From positions 150,922-214,921 of the forward strand of contig JADLAV010000061.1 in assembly GCA_020848075.1 (NCBI GenBank): DNA of 64,000 nt. Reading direction: 5' to 3'. Shown one piece after another: positions 32,850 to 42,143 of the stretch. Both the position numbers and the translations under genes were made by a program. Origin of the DNA: Burkholderiales bacterium (GTDB taxonomy: Bacteria; Pseudomonadota; Gammaproteobacteria; Burkholderiales; SG8-39). Position 1 is the first letter of the stretch, and each line of letters starts with the position of its first letter. Under the pieces are notes generated by a model, which made no database searches, was not told where the DNA came from, and saw only the letters and a program-made list of their open reading frames with translations.

Positions 32850-34124
32850 ATGGTGCGGCCGGGGAGGGGACTGCTCACCACCGACCGGATGCAGGGGCAA
32901 GGACGATCGGCCGCAAGCGCCGCGAAACCGCCGAGCGCTGCGAGCGCCGCACTCGCGGGCGCGGCGATGATGGCGGCGGCGATGGGGATCGGCCGCTTCG
33001 CCTACACGCCGCTTCTCCCTTCGCTCCAGGAGACGCTGGGCTGGTCGGTTTCACAGGCGGGGGATGCCGCGAGCGCGAACTTCCTCGGCTACATGCTGGG
33101 CGCGTTCGTCGCGGCCGAGCTTGCGCACCGCCCGGCGCGCCGGCTCTGGCTCGCCGCGGGGATGATCGCAAGCGCCTTGTCCACCGCGGCCGGTGCGGTC
33201 GTGGTTGCATTTGCGGCGTGGCTCGGGATCCGCTTCTTGTCGGGCGTCGCGAGCGCGTTCTGCCTCGTGCTCGGCACCGCCGCCGTCGTGGAGCACATCG
33301 CGCTCCGGGGGCGCGCCGAGCTTGCCGCCCTGCATTTCGGAGGCGTCGGCCTCGGGATCGTCGGCTCGGTCGTGGTCATCGAACTGGCACGGGTGGCAGG
33401 CGCGTCGATGTTTGCTCAATGGGGCGCTCTTGGCGTCGCTGCGACGCTGCTGCTCGCCGGCGCCTGGCGCGCGCTGGGACGGTTGCCGCTCCGGCTGCGC
33501 GCCGCGGCGCCCGGCGGCGCGCTGGAGCGGCACGCAGCGTACGACGCCCGCACGCTGCGGCGGCTCATCCTGGCCTACGGGCTCTTCGGATTCGGCTACG
33601 TCGTGACCGCGACGTTCATCGTGGCGATCGCACGGCAGCTCGAGCACGCGGCGGTCGTCGAACCCGTGACGTGGATTGCCGTCGGCCTGTTCGCCGCGCC
33701 GTCGGTGCTCGTCTGGCAGGGGATCGCGCGCCGGTTCGGCCTGCTGCGAACGCTCCGCATCGCCTACGCGGTCGAGGCGGCAGGCGTGCTGCTCGCCGGC
33801 GTGACGCCGGGCTACCTCGCGATCGTGCTCGGCGGCGCGCTGCTCGGCGGAACGTTCGTGGGGATCACGGCCCTCGGGCTTGCTGCGGGGCGGGAAGCAA
33901 GCGGCAGCAACCAGGGCCGTGTGATGGGCTTGATGACCGGATCGTTCGGCCTCGGGCAGCTCCTCGGTCCCGCGATTGCCGGACGGCTCGCCGACGCCAC
34001 CGGCGGTTTCGTGGTGCCGTCGCTCCTCGCGGCGTCCCTCCTGATCGTGGGCATCGTCCTGCTGCACGGGTTGACGCTGCCGCAAGGAAGGAGCGAGCCG
34101 GAAACGGCGAGCGGCGACGCGTAA
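32850..34124 (+). CDS. YbfB/YjiJ-type MFS transporter
   Basis: 424 residues with twelve helices, a major-facilitator permease of the YbfB/YjiJ group: MGIGRFAYTPLLPSLQETLGWS at helix 1 is diagnostic, and NFLGYMLGAFVAAELAHR follows. Likely a proton-coupled exporter with unknown substrate. The N-terminal ~30 residues are polar; ATG at 32889 is an equally possible start. Confidence 0.9.
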   Translation: MVRPGRGLLTTDRMQGQGRSAASAAKPPSAASAALAGAAMMAAAMGIGRFAYTPLLPSLQETLGWSVSQAGDAASANFLGYMLGAFVAAELAHRPARRLWLAAGMIASALSTAAGAVVVAFAAWLGIRFLSGVASAFCLVLGTAAVVEHIALRGRAELAALHFGGVGLGIVGSVVVIELARVAGASMFAQWGALGVAATLLLAGAWRALGRLPLRLRAAAPGGALERHAAYDARTLRRLILAYGLFGFGYVVTATFIVAIARQLEHAAVVEPVTWIAVGLFAAPSVLVWQGIARRFGLLRTLRIAYAVEAAGVLLAGVTPGYLAIVLGGALLGGTFVGITALGLAAGREASGSNQGRVMGLMTGSFGLGQLLGPAIAGRLADATGGFVVPSLLAASLLIVGIVLLHGLTLPQGRSEPETASGDA

Positions 34125-34207
34125 ACGCGCGTGCGGAATCGACCGCACGCGCTGCCGGCCCGAGCGCGCGTAGAATCGGCGCGACCCCATTCGCTGCAGG
34201 AGGCGAC

Positions 34208-34612
34208 ATGCCCGAGACCGTGTTCAGCAGGATCATCGCCGGGGAGATTCCCTGCGCGAAAGTGTACGAAGATGCCCACGTGTTCGCGTTCATGGACGCG
34301 GGCCAGGTGAATCCGGGGCACGTCATCGTGGCGACGAGGCAGCCGTTCGAGACGCTCATGGATGCCGATGAGCCAGCGGCTGCGGCGATGATGGTGGCGG
34401 CGCGGCGGATCGCGCAGGCGGTCGAGGCCGCATTCAAGCCGGAAGGCATCACGATCCTGCAGGCGAATCGCGCCGCCGGGTGGCAGACTGTGCCGCACCT
34501 TCATCTGCACGTCCTGCCACGACACAAGGACGATGGCGTCGGGCTCACGTGGCCGCGCAAGGAGCCCGGACTGGATGCGCTCAAGGCGCTCGCGGCGAAG
34601 ATCGTGCTGTGA
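34208..34612 (+). CDS. HIT-family nucleotide hydrolase/transferase
   Basis: 134 residues. The histidine triad is His97, 99, 101 in HLHLHVLPRH, and the N-terminus CAKVYEDAHVFAFMDAGQVNPGHVIV is that of Hint-like proteins, which hydrolyse nucleoside phosphoramidates. AGGAGGCGAC precedes ATG 34208, fixing the start. Ends 19 bases before the convergent TauE/SafE gene. Confidence 0.95.
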   Translation: MPETVFSRIIAGEIPCAKVYEDAHVFAFMDAGQVNPGHVIVATRQPFETLMDADEPAAAAMMVAARRIAQAVEAAFKPEGITILQANRAAGWQTVPHLHLHVLPRHKDDGVGLTWPRKEPGLDALKALAAKIVL

Positions 34613-34631
34613 GCGCGGTCGGGACGCGCGC

Positions 34632-35396
34632 CTAGCCGAGCAGATCGCGCAGCCCGACGTAGAGGAGCTGGCAGCCGGTGAGGAACATCGCGGCGTAGAT
34701 GATCCCGAAGAACACGCGCTTGCTGAGGCGCTTCCGCAGCCAGATGCCGAGCCCGATGCCGAGCGCGCCGACCGGGGCGAGCGCAACGGAGGTGGCGACG
34801 TTGGTCGCGTCGAACAGCCCGAGCAGGAGATAGGGCAGCACCTTCGCGGCGTTGATCGCCGCGAAGAAGACGAGCAGCGTGCCCGTGAAGGCGACGGTCT
34901 CCAGCTTCTGCGGCAGCAAGTAGATGTTGAGCGGCGGGCCGCCGGCATGGGCGATGAAGCTCGTCAGGCCCGCCACGGTCGCCCAGAAGCGCCCCTTCGC
35001 ATCCGTCGGACGCGCGAGCTGCGGCGCGCGCGGCAGCACGTTGCAGGCGACGAAGGTGACCGAGATCACGCCCAGCAGGATGCGCAGCCAGTAGTCGGGA
35101 AGAAACCGGAAGGTGAGCCAGCCGAGCGCCGTGCCCACCAGGCCCGCGGGCAGGATCACGCGCATCAAGCGCCTGTCCCACAGCCCCCAGTAGGCGTACA
35201 GGCCGAGCGCGTCCGTCACCATCAGGATGGGCAGCATGATCGCAGCCGCCTGCGCCGGCGCGATGGTGAGCGCCATGAGCGGCACCGCGAAGCCGGCCAT
35301 GCCGCCGCCGAAGGCGCCCTTGGCGAGTCCCGCGAGCACGACCGTCGGAATGGCGGCCGCGTAGAACCACGGATTGTCGACGAGGCTTGCGGACAA
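34632..35396 (-). CDS. TauE/SafE-family sulfite/organosulfonate exporter-like permease
   Basis: 254 residues, about eight helices with the internal duplication of TauE/SafE proteins: VVLAGLAKGAFGGGMAGFAVPLMAL near the N-terminus and AGLTSFIAHAGGPPLNIYLLPQKL in the second half. Family members export sulfite or sulfoacetate or take up related anions; with APS reductase in the same genome a sulfite link is possible but unproven. Lies 13 bases downstream of the acyl-CoA ligase gene on the same strand. Confidence 0.92.
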   Translation of the reverse strand: MSASLVDNPWFYAAAIPTVVLAGLAKGAFGGGMAGFAVPLMALTIAPAQAAAIMLPILMVTDALGLYAYWGLWDRRLMRVILPAGLVGTALGWLTFRFLPDYWLRILLGVISVTFVACNVLPRAPQLARPTDAKGRFWATVAGLTSFIAHAGGPPLNIYLLPQKLETVAFTGTLLVFFAAINAAKVLPYLLLGLFDATNVATSVALAPVGALGIGLGIWLRKRLSKRVFFGIIYAAMFLTGCQLLYVGLRDLLG

Positions 35397-35409
35397 CGGC
35401 GGTCCGCGC

Positions 35410-36921
35410 TCAGCCGCGACTCGTCTTGACGGCCTGCTCGCGCAGCACGCGCTTCAGGATCTTGCCGGCCGCGCTCTTCGGCAGCTCGTTCACGATCTCG
35501 ACCCGTTCGGGCGCCTTGTACACCGCGAGATGGTCGCGGCAGTACTGGATGATCGCGTCCGGCTCCAGCCGCGTGCCTTCTTTCGGCACGATCGCGACGC
35601 GCACCTGCTCGCCCTTCACCGCGTCGGGCGCGCCGTACACCGCAACCTCCTGCACGCCGGGATGGCGGTACAGAACGTGCTCGACTTCGGCCGGCCAGAC
35701 CTTGAACCCGGAGACGTTGATCATGTCCTTCACGCGGTCGACGATGAAGACGTAGCCTTCCTCGTCCATGCGTCCGATATCGCCGGAGTGCAGCCAGCCG
35801 CCGCGCAGCGAGCGGTCGGTGTCCTCGGGCTTCTCCCAGTAGCCCTTCATCACGCCGGGCCCGCGAATCACGATCTCCCCCCACTCGCCGCGCGGCACCT
35901 CCTGATCGGCCTCGTCGAAGATCTTGATGTCGAAGCCCTCCACTGCCGTGCCGACCGAGCCGAACTTGTGGCTGGTGAGGTGGTTGTAGGCGGCAAACGG
36001 CGAGCATTCGGTGAGACCGTAGCCTTCGTAGATCGGCCGGCCGAAGCGCTCGGTCCAGCGCCGGGAGATCTCCTGCGGCATGGTCGCCGCCGCGGAAAAA
36101 TCGTAGCGGATGGACGAAAGATCGTGCTTCGCGAGGTCCATGCCGAGAAGCGCGATGTAGATCGTCGGCACCGCGAAGAAGAGCGTGATTCGCTGCCGGT
36201 GGATCGCCTCGAGCACCGCCTCGGGCACGAAGCGCCGGAAGAGGACGAGCGTCGCGCCCGCCTCGAAGCAGCCGTTCATGATGTAGTTCTGCCCGAAGAC
36301 GTGGAAGAGCGGCAGGAAGCAGGCCAGCCGGTCCTCCTGCCGGTAGCCGGAGTACTTGGCCGCGGTGCGGATGTTGGTGACGATGTTGTTGTGCGTGAGC
36401 GTCACGCCCTTCGGGAAACCGGTCGTCCCAGAGGAGTAGAGGAGGGCGGCGGGATCGTCGGGCTGCATCTTGTTGGCGCGGAAGGCGGGCGAACCCTGCG
36501 CCAGCCAGTCGTCGACCGGAAGCTCGTCGGGCTCGGCGCCTTCGCACAGCACGGTGTGCTCGATCGACGGGCACGCCGGACGCGGCACGTTCGGCAGCAG
36601 CTCGGCGGTGGTGAAGAGCACCTTGGCCCGGGAATCGTTCAGGATGTAGCGAACCTCCTCCGACTTGAAGATCGAGTTGACCGACACCGCGATCGCGCCG
36701 ATCTTCTGGACGGCGACATACACGAGCGGGAAGGCTGGAATGTTGGGCAGGTAGAGCGCCACGCGATCGCCGCGTTGCACGCCGTGCTTGCGGAGGGAGT
36801 CGGCGAGCGCCGACGCGCAGAGGTCGAGCACGCCGTAACTGACCGTCGTGCCCTCGAATACGATCGCCGCGTGATTCGGATCGCGCCGCGCCGCGCGCTC
36901 GACATGTTCCGCGATGTTCAT
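35410..36921 (-). CDS. AMP-dependent acyl-CoA synthetase (long-chain fatty acid type)
   Basis: 503 residues of the adenylate-forming superfamily. The phosphate-binding loop is LLYSSGTTGFPKGVTLTHNN (about residue 165), the adenine/AMP motif YEGYGLTECSP, the hinge WLHSGDIGRMDEEGYVFIVDRVKDMI and the catalytic lysine in LPKSAAGKILKR. It activates a carboxylic acid as acyl-AMP then acyl-CoA. Chain length is not predictable. ATG at 36921 with GGGGGAGGG upstream. Confidence 0.94.
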   Translation of the reverse strand: MNIAEHVERAARRDPNHAAIVFEGTTVSYGVLDLCASALADSLRKHGVQRGDRVALYLPNIPAFPLVYVAVQKIGAIAVSVNSIFKSEEVRYILNDSRAKVLFTTAELLPNVPRPACPSIEHTVLCEGAEPDELPVDDWLAQGSPAFRANKMQPDDPAALLYSSGTTGFPKGVTLTHNNIVTNIRTAAKYSGYRQEDRLACFLPLFHVFGQNYIMNGCFEAGATLVLFRRFVPEAVLEAIHRQRITLFFAVPTIYIALLGMDLAKHDLSSIRYDFSAAATMPQEISRRWTERFGRPIYEGYGLTECSPFAAYNHLTSHKFGSVGTAVEGFDIKIFDEADQEVPRGEWGEIVIRGPGVMKGYWEKPEDTDRSLRGGWLHSGDIGRMDEEGYVFIVDRVKDMINVSGFKVWPAEVEHVLYRHPGVQEVAVYGAPDAVKGEQVRVAIVPKEGTRLEPDAIIQYCRDHLAVYKAPERVEIVNELPKSAAGKILKRVLREQAVKTSRG

Positions 36922-37105
36922 TGCCCTCCCCCTGCTGCGCCCGGCGCGTCAACCGGAAGGCTCGCATTGTAGCGAAGCCGCGCTGGCGAGGTGCGGCGCC
37001 GTGGTGGCGATGCGCATCGTGCTACCGGAGATGCGTCGCGACGGATAGAATGTGGGGTTGCGCGACGATTGCGCCGCGGAGATCTGACAGTGCAGGAGCG
37101 CACTC

Positions 37106-37858
37106 ATGGATACGCCCGAACTCGTGCATACGAAACGCACCGCGCCGGAATTCGCGCGGCGCCGCATGCTCGTCCTGGCATGCGGCGGCGCAGCGCTCGC
37201 GGGGTTGGCGAGTGGCTGCGCGACGCCCGCCGCGCCGCAGGGTGCCCCGCTCGGCCGGATGGTCGCGGCGCGCGCGCCACGGGTCGGCGACACGTGGCGC
37301 TACCAGTACACGAGCGCCTGGAGGAACGTCGCGCCCCGGGCGATGGTCGTGCGCGTCACCGCAGTCACGGCCGATGGCGTGCGAGATGAGCTGCGTGTCG
37401 AAGGCGCGCGCGGCGGTGCGGCGGAGGGAGATTTCGGTTCCCGGCTGGAGGTCTCGCAACGGCCCGTTGGCGGGGTCGACGTCAGGGAGCTCTCGCCGTA
37501 TCTGCAGGCGTTCGACATGCCCGCGCCGGGCGCCGGCGCACAGGTCGCGATGCCCCCGGCCGGTTGGGGGGGCGCGTGGATCGGCAGCGCGCGTTTCGGT
37601 GGCACAGAACGCATCGTGGTTCCAGCGGGAACGTTCGACACCACCCGCGTGGACGTCTTTGGCAGGCGCTTCTTCATCGGTGGGCAAATGGATGACGCGA
37701 TCGACCCGGTGAAGCTGTACCTCTCCGCGTGGTACGCGCCGCAAGTCAAGCGCTTCGTGCGCCTCACCTTCGCGACCTACGCGACGCAACTCAATCCGCT
37801 GGCTCAGGACTTGTACGAGCTCGCCGAGTACAAGGTGGGCCAGGGAAGGTCTGATTAA
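37106..37858 (+). CDS. Putative lipoprotein
   Basis: 250 residues. A twin-arginine-like RRRMLVLACGGAALAGLASGCA lipobox region near residue 20-40 (Cys in LASGCA) suggests export and lipid anchoring; the ~18 residues before it are polar. The mature part, RVGDTWRYQYTSAWRNV and VVPAGTFDTTRVDVFGRRFF...YLSAWYAPQVKRFVRL, resembles periplasmic DUF3108/beta-barrel-like lipoproteins, but I cannot name a family. Divergent from the acyl-CoA ligase gene. Confidence 0.7.
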   Translation: MDTPELVHTKRTAPEFARRRMLVLACGGAALAGLASGCATPAAPQGAPLGRMVAARAPRVGDTWRYQYTSAWRNVAPRAMVVRVTAVTADGVRDELRVEGARGGAAEGDFGSRLEVSQRPVGGVDVRELSPYLQAFDMPAPGAGAQVAMPPAGWGGAWIGSARFGGTERIVVPAGTFDTTRVDVFGRRFFIGGQMDDAIDPVKLYLSAWYAPQVKRFVRLTFATYATQLNPLAQDLYELAEYKVGQGRSD

Positions 37859-37876
37859 GTCATCCCCGCGAGGCCT

Positions 37877-37988
37877 GCCCCCGAATGTAGCAATCGGGGG
37901 CGGGAACAGGCTTTGGTCCCCTCCTCAGGGAGGAGGGGAAAAGGTTTTGATCCCCTCCTTTTCAAGGAGGGGTGGCTGCGCAGCAGCC
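37877..37988. repeat. Cluster of four hairpins between convergent genes
   Basis: Four perfect stems in a row: GCCCCCGA/TCGGGGGC (37877-37901), CCCCTCCT/AGGAGGGG (37918-37938), CCCCTCCTT/AAGGAGGGG (37952-37972) and GGCTGC/GCAGCC (37974-37988). The CCCCTCCTT...GGCTGCGCAGCAGCC part resembles a dispersed extragenic repeat of GC-rich proteobacteria. It fills the gap between the lipoprotein and the dehydrogenase and may stop transcription from both sides. Confidence 0.65.
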
Positions 37989-38007
37989 GGGGTGGTTGGG
38001 TACCCTT

Positions 38008-39075
38008 TTAGGCCGAGATGGCCGCGGCGATCGCCTTCCCGACGTCCTCGGTGCCCGCGGTGCCCCCGATATCGCGGGTGCGAGGACCTTCCACGAGCAC
38101 CCTCTCGATCGCGCGGACGATCGCGCCTGCCGCGTCCGGATGCCCGAGATGCTCGAGCATCATCGCCCCGGACCAGATCTGCCCGATCGGGTTCGCGATC
38201 TTCTTGCCGTAGATATCGGGCGCCGACCCGTGGACCGGCTCGAAGAGCGACGGGAAGCTGCGCTCCGGATTGATGTTGCCGGAAGGGGCGATGCCGATGG
38301 TGCCGGTGCACGCCGGTCCGAGGTCGGAGAGGATGTCGCCGAACAGGTTTGAGGCGACCACCACGTCGAACCAGTCGGGATGCTGGACGAAGTGCGCGGT
38401 CAGGATGTCGATGTGGTATTGGTCGGTGCGCACGCCGGGGTAGTGCCGGGCCATGGCGGCGAAGCGCTCGTCCCAGTACGGCATCGTGATCATGATGCCG
38501 TTCGACTTCGTGGCCGAGGTCAGATGCTTTTTCGGCCGGCTCGCGGCGAGCTCGAAGGCATAGCGCAGGACGCGGTCGACGCCGAAGCGGGTGAAGGTGC
38601 TCTGTTGCACCACGGTCTCGCGTTCGGTCCCGCCGAATGCGCGCCCGCCGATCGACGAGTACTCGCCTTCGGTGTTCTCGCGCACGACGTAGAAGTCGAT
38701 GTCGCCGACCTCGCGGCCGGCGAGCGGCGGGCGGATGCCCGGCATGAGCCGCACCGGGCGGAGGTTCACGTACAGGTCGAACTCGCGCCGTATCGGGATG
38801 AGCATTTCCCAGAGCGACACGTGATCCGGCACCCCCGGGAATCCGCAGGCACCGAAGAAGATCGCGTCGTGATGGCGGACCGTCTGCAGCGCATCGACCG
38901 GCATCATGCGCCCGTGCTTCGCGCGGTACTCGCAGCTCCACGGGTACTCATCCCACCTGAAGCCGATGTCGAAGGCGCGTCCGGCGGCCTCGAGCACGCG
39001 CACGCCCTCGGGGACGACCTCCTTGCCGATCCCGTCGCCGGGAATCAACGCGATGCGATGGTGTTTCCCGGCCAT
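38008..39075 (-). CDS. Tartrate/D-malate-type dehydrogenase (IPMDH family)
   Basis: 355-residue beta-decarboxylating dehydrogenase. HRIALIPGDGIGKEVVPEGVRVL starts the fold; substrate-binding YVNLRPVRLMPGIRPPLAG, FYVVRENTEGEYSSIGGRAF with the tartrate-dehydrogenase-like spacing, the Lys in TSATKSNGIMI, the metal Asp in NLFGDILSDLG and the NAD motif VHGSAPDIYGKKIANPIG. It oxidises tartrate, D-malate or a related 2-hydroxyacid. The start is MAGKHHR at 39075; the frame extends upstream without family sequence. Confidence 0.9.
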   Translation of the reverse strand: MAGKHHRIALIPGDGIGKEVVPEGVRVLEAAGRAFDIGFRWDEYPWSCEYRAKHGRMMPVDALQTVRHHDAIFFGACGFPGVPDHVSLWEMLIPIRREFDLYVNLRPVRLMPGIRPPLAGREVGDIDFYVVRENTEGEYSSIGGRAFGGTERETVVQQSTFTRFGVDRVLRYAFELAASRPKKHLTSATKSNGIMITMPYWDERFAAMARHYPGVRTDQYHIDILTAHFVQHPDWFDVVVASNLFGDILSDLGPACTGTIGIAPSGNINPERSFPSLFEPVHGSAPDIYGKKIANPIGQIWSGAMMLEHLGHPDAAGAIVRAIERVLVEGPRTRDIGGTAGTEDVGKAIAAAISA

Positions 39076-39248
39076 TTCGTCCTGCGAACGGGTATGACTG
39101 CGAGGCGCCGCGCGCACCGCTGCGCGTAATCTACCACTGCGCGCGCATCGGGCGCTGCGGCCGCTTCGAATGCGCTCGGCAGGCGCGCGTGCGCCGCGGT
39201 AGGATCGCCGATGCGCTCGCGACGCGAGCGCATCCAAGGAGCACGACA

Positions 39249-40184
39249 TTGGCTGCGCATCACATCCTCGACCCGACGCCCGAGACGGTCCACTGGGGCT
39301 ACTTCGACGCCAAGATCCCGCCGCGCCTGACGGTCGAGCCGGGGGCGACGGTGACGATCGATACCGTGTCCGGGGGGCGCGCACAGGTCGAGGATCTCTC
39401 GATCCTCGGGGCCCATCACCGCGAGATCGTGGAGCGGCTGAGACCGGTGCTCGGCCCGCACATCCTCACCGGACCCGTCGCAGTGCGCGGCGCCATGCCC
39501 GGCGACACGCTGGAGGTGCGCATCAAGGCGGTCGAGCTCACGGTCGACTGGGGCTGGAACGTGATCCTGCCGCTCCGGGGCACGCTGCCCGAGGATTTCC
39601 CGAACGCGGAGCGCCGGCTGATCCCGATCGACCGCGCGGCGATGACCGCGCGGCTCGCGTGGGGCGCGACGGTGCCGCTCCGGCCGTTCTTCGGCATCCT
39701 CGCGACTGCGCCGCGGCCGGAGTACGGGACGATCTCCTCGATCGAGCCGCGCGAATTCGGCGGCAACATCGACAACCGGGAGCTCGTGCCGGGCAGCTCG
39801 CTCTTCCTGCCGGTGTTCGTGCCGGGGGCGAATTTCTCCGCGGGCGACGGCCACGCCGTGCAGGGCGACGGCGAAGTGTGCCTCACCGCGCTCGAGACGT
39901 GCATGCGGGGCACCTTCGAGCTCGTGCTGCACCAGGGCGAACCGCTCGCCATGCCGCGCGCGATCACGCCGACCCATTACATCACCATGGGGTTCGACCC
40001 CGACCTCGACGACGCGGCGAAGCAGGCGCTCCGCGACATGATCCGGTGGCTCGTCGCGCTCAAGGGCTGGAAGCCGGCCGAAGCCTACGTCTTCTGCAGC
40101 CTTGCCTGCGATCTGCACGTGACGCAGCTCGTCGACGGCAACAAGGGCATCCACGCGATGGTGCAGCGCGCGCTGATCGAGTAG
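39249..40184 (+). CDS. Acetamidase/formamidase family protein
   Basis: 311 residues. HHILDPTPETVHWGYFDAKIPP at the start, GPVAVRGAMPGDTLEVRIKAVE, GDGHAVQGDGEVCLTALET and THYITMGFDPDLDDAAK are characteristic of the FmdA/AmdA formamidase family, which releases ammonia from short amides. Starts with TTG at 39249, eight bases after AAGGAG; the frame is open upstream but not conserved. Divergent from the tartrate-type dehydrogenase. tsaB begins three bases after its stop. Confidence 0.92.
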   Translation: MAAHHILDPTPETVHWGYFDAKIPPRLTVEPGATVTIDTVSGGRAQVEDLSILGAHHREIVERLRPVLGPHILTGPVAVRGAMPGDTLEVRIKAVELTVDWGWNVILPLRGTLPEDFPNAERRLIPIDRAAMTARLAWGATVPLRPFFGILATAPRPEYGTISSIEPREFGGNIDNRELVPGSSLFLPVFVPGANFSAGDGHAVQGDGEVCLTALETCMRGTFELVLHQGEPLAMPRAITPTHYITMGFDPDLDDAAKQALRDMIRWLVALKGWKPAEAYVFCSLACDLHVTQLVDGNKGIHAMVQRALIE

Positions 40185-40187
40185 ACA

Positions 40188-40859
40188 TTGACCGTCCTCG
40201 CGATCGAAACCTCGACCGAGCACCTCTCGCTCGCCGTCACGCGCGGAGCGGGCATCCTCGAGTGGACGCAGGCGATCGGGCAGCGCCACGCCGAGCTCAT
40301 CCTGCCGGAGATCGGGCGGCTGCTCGCTCGCGCGGGAAGCGGGATCGCGTCGCTCACCGCGATCGCCTTCGGCGCCGGGCCCGGTTCGTTCACCGGACTG
40401 CGCATCGCCTGTGGCGTCGCGCAGGGGCTCGCGCTCGCGCGCGGCTTGCCGGTGCTCGGCGTCGGCACGCTGGCGGCGCTCGCCGAGCAGTCCGGCGCCG
40501 AGTGCGTGATCGCGTGCCTGGATGCACGCATGGGCGAGGTGTACCACGCGGCCTATCGCCGCCATTCCGGAGGCTGGATGGAGGTGAGCCCGCCCGCGCT
40601 GGCGCGGCCCGCCGAGATTCCCGTGCCGGAGGAGCGCGGCTGGGTCGGCTGCGGCAGCGGCTTTCGCGTGCATGGCGAAGCGCTCGCGCGGCGGCTCGGC
40701 GACCGCTTGGCGCGCACCGCGCCGGACGCGGTGCCGCTCGCATCTGCTATCCTCAGGCTCGCGCTGCCGCGCCTCGCCGCAGGCGAGGGCGGAGATCCCG
40801 CCGAAGCAGTGCCGATCTACGTACGCGACAAAGTGGCACTCAAGACGCACGAGCGATGA
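40188..40859 (+). CDS. tsaB: tRNA t6A threonylcarbamoyltransferase complex subunit TsaB
   Basis: 223 residues. ASKHA-fold N-terminus (VLAIETSTEHLSLAV), the dimer motif RHAELILPEI and the loop GAGPGSFTGLRIACGVAQGLALA identify TsaB, which with TsaD and TsaE makes t6A37 on ANN-decoding tRNAs. TTG start at 40188, three bases after the formamidase stop. Its stop overlaps rimI (ATGA), the usual tsaB-rimI pair. Confidence 0.96.
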   Translation: MTVLAIETSTEHLSLAVTRGAGILEWTQAIGQRHAELILPEIGRLLARAGSGIASLTAIAFGAGPGSFTGLRIACGVAQGLALARGLPVLGVGTLAALAEQSGAECVIACLDARMGEVYHAAYRRHSGGWMEVSPPALARPAEIPVPEERGWVGCGSGFRVHGEALARRLGDRLARTAPDAVPLASAILRLALPRLAAGEGGDPAEAVPIYVRDKVALKTHER

Positions 40860-41317
40860 GCGCTGTCCTCCAGCCGCAGCCTCGATTCCGGCCGCTCGTG
40901 GAGAGCGACCTCGCCGCGGTCATGACGATCGAGCGCGATCTCTACGAGTTCCCGTGGTCGCCCGGGAATTTCCGCGACTCGCTCGCTGCCGGCTACAGCT
41001 GCTGGGCGCTGACCGAGGGCCGCGCGCTCATCGGCTACGCGGTCCTGATGCTGGGCGCCGGCGAGGCGCATCTCCTGAACCTGTCGATCGGGCGCAGCGA
41101 GCAGCGCAAGGGTTACGGGACGCGCCTGCTGCACCATCTGCTCGCCGTGACCCGCCGCTACGGCGCGTCGCGCCTCTTTCTCGAGGTGCGTCCGTCCAAC
41201 GCGGCCGCGCGCGCGCTTTACGCCCGTGACGGCTTCGCCGAGGTGGGCGTGCGCCGGGGGTACTATCCGGCGCGCTCCGGCCGCGAGGACGCGCTGGTGC
41301 TCAGCTTGCCGCTGTGA
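40856..41317 (+). CDS. rimI: Ribosomal protein S18-alanine N-acetyltransferase
   Basis: 153-residue GNAT. DLAAVMTIERDLYEFPWSPGNFRDSL and the acetyl-CoA loop EQRKGYGTRLL are typical of RimI, as is the end GYYPARSGREDALVLSL. Acetylates the N-terminal Ala of S18. Start overlaps tsaB by four bases; its stop overlaps the downstream glycosylase start. Confidence 0.96.
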   Translation: MSAVLQPQPRFRPLVESDLAAVMTIERDLYEFPWSPGNFRDSLAAGYSCWALTEGRALIGYAVLMLGAGEAHLLNLSIGRSEQRKGYGTRLLHHLLAVTRRYGASRLFLEVRPSNAAARALYARDGFAEVGVRRGYYPARSGREDALVLSLPL

Positions 41318-42093
41318 CGTCGCGCCGCGATCTCATGCTCGAGGAGATGGGGCTTGGGCCCGTGTGGCGGCTCCGCGCGCGCACGTCCGGATGCGGGGTT
41401 GCGACCCCGGCGAGCCCGGGCGAGGAGAGTTCCGGCGGCGAGGCGCCGGCCTGGTGGCCTGCGGAGCCGGAAGGCGCCGGGCCTGCGCTCGTCGATCGCG
41501 TCGCGCGCATCGCGTGCATGGATTGGCCGGCGCTGAAAGAGGCCGTCATGGCGTGTACGGCGTGCGGCCTGTGCAAGACGCGGAAGAACGCGGTCTTCGG
41601 CGTGGGTGACGAGCACGCCGAATGGCTGCTCGTGGGCGAGGCCCCGGGGGCCGAGGAGGACGCGCGCGGCGAGCCGTTCGTGGGCCAGGCGGGGCGACTG
41701 CTCGACAACATGCTGGCCGCGATCGATCTCGCACGCGGCGAGGGCGTGTACATCGCAAACGTCCTCAAGTGCCGTCCGCCGGGAAACCGCAATCCCGAGC
41801 CGGGCGAGATTGCGCAATGCAGCCCGCATCTCACCCGGCAGGTTGCGCTGATCCGGCCGAAGCTCATCGTGGCGATGGGCCGCTTCGCCGCGCAGACCCT
41901 GCTTGCGACCGAAGCGAGCATCGCCTCGCTGCGTGGCCGGCGCTTCGAGTATCAGGGCGTGCCGCTCGTCGTCACCTACCATCCGGCCTACCTCTTGCGC
42001 AACCTTCCGGACAAGGCGAAGGCCTGGGAGGATCTCGTCTTCGCGCGCGCGACGCTGCGGGACTTGCCTTCCGGCGCATCGCCCCGATCTTGA
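41314..42093 (+). CDS. Family 4 (Fe-S) uracil-DNA glycosylase
   Basis: 259 residues. The catalytic part starts near residue 75: CTACGLCKTRKNAVFGVGD with cluster cysteines, motif A GEAPGAEEDARGEPFVGQAGRLLDNML, NVLKCRPPGNRNPEPGEIAQC with further cluster cysteines, and motif B TYHPAYLLRN. It removes uracil from DNA. The first ~70 residues are a low-complexity, Gly/Pro-rich extension, common in betaproteobacterial members. GTG start overlaps rimI (GTGA), so it belongs to the tsaB-rimI transcript. Confidence 0.95.
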   Translation: MTSRRDLMLEEMGLGPVWRLRARTSGCGVATPASPGEESSGGEAPAWWPAEPEGAGPALVDRVARIACMDWPALKEAVMACTACGLCKTRKNAVFGVGDEHAEWLLVGEAPGAEEDARGEPFVGQAGRLLDNMLAAIDLARGEGVYIANVLKCRPPGNRNPEPGEIAQCSPHLTRQVALIRPKLIVAMGRFAAQTLLATEASIASLRGRRFEYQGVPLVVTYHPAYLLRNLPDKAKAWEDLVFARATLRDLPSGASPRS

Positions 42094-42143
42094 GGCCGCC
42101 TCCGGACTCCGCGCCGGTTCGACTTTCACTTGGGAGAAGATCA

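Noticed and set aside
37877..37988. Small RNA gene
   Set aside because: Hairpins lack a promoter and a defined terminator; a repeat element explains them better.
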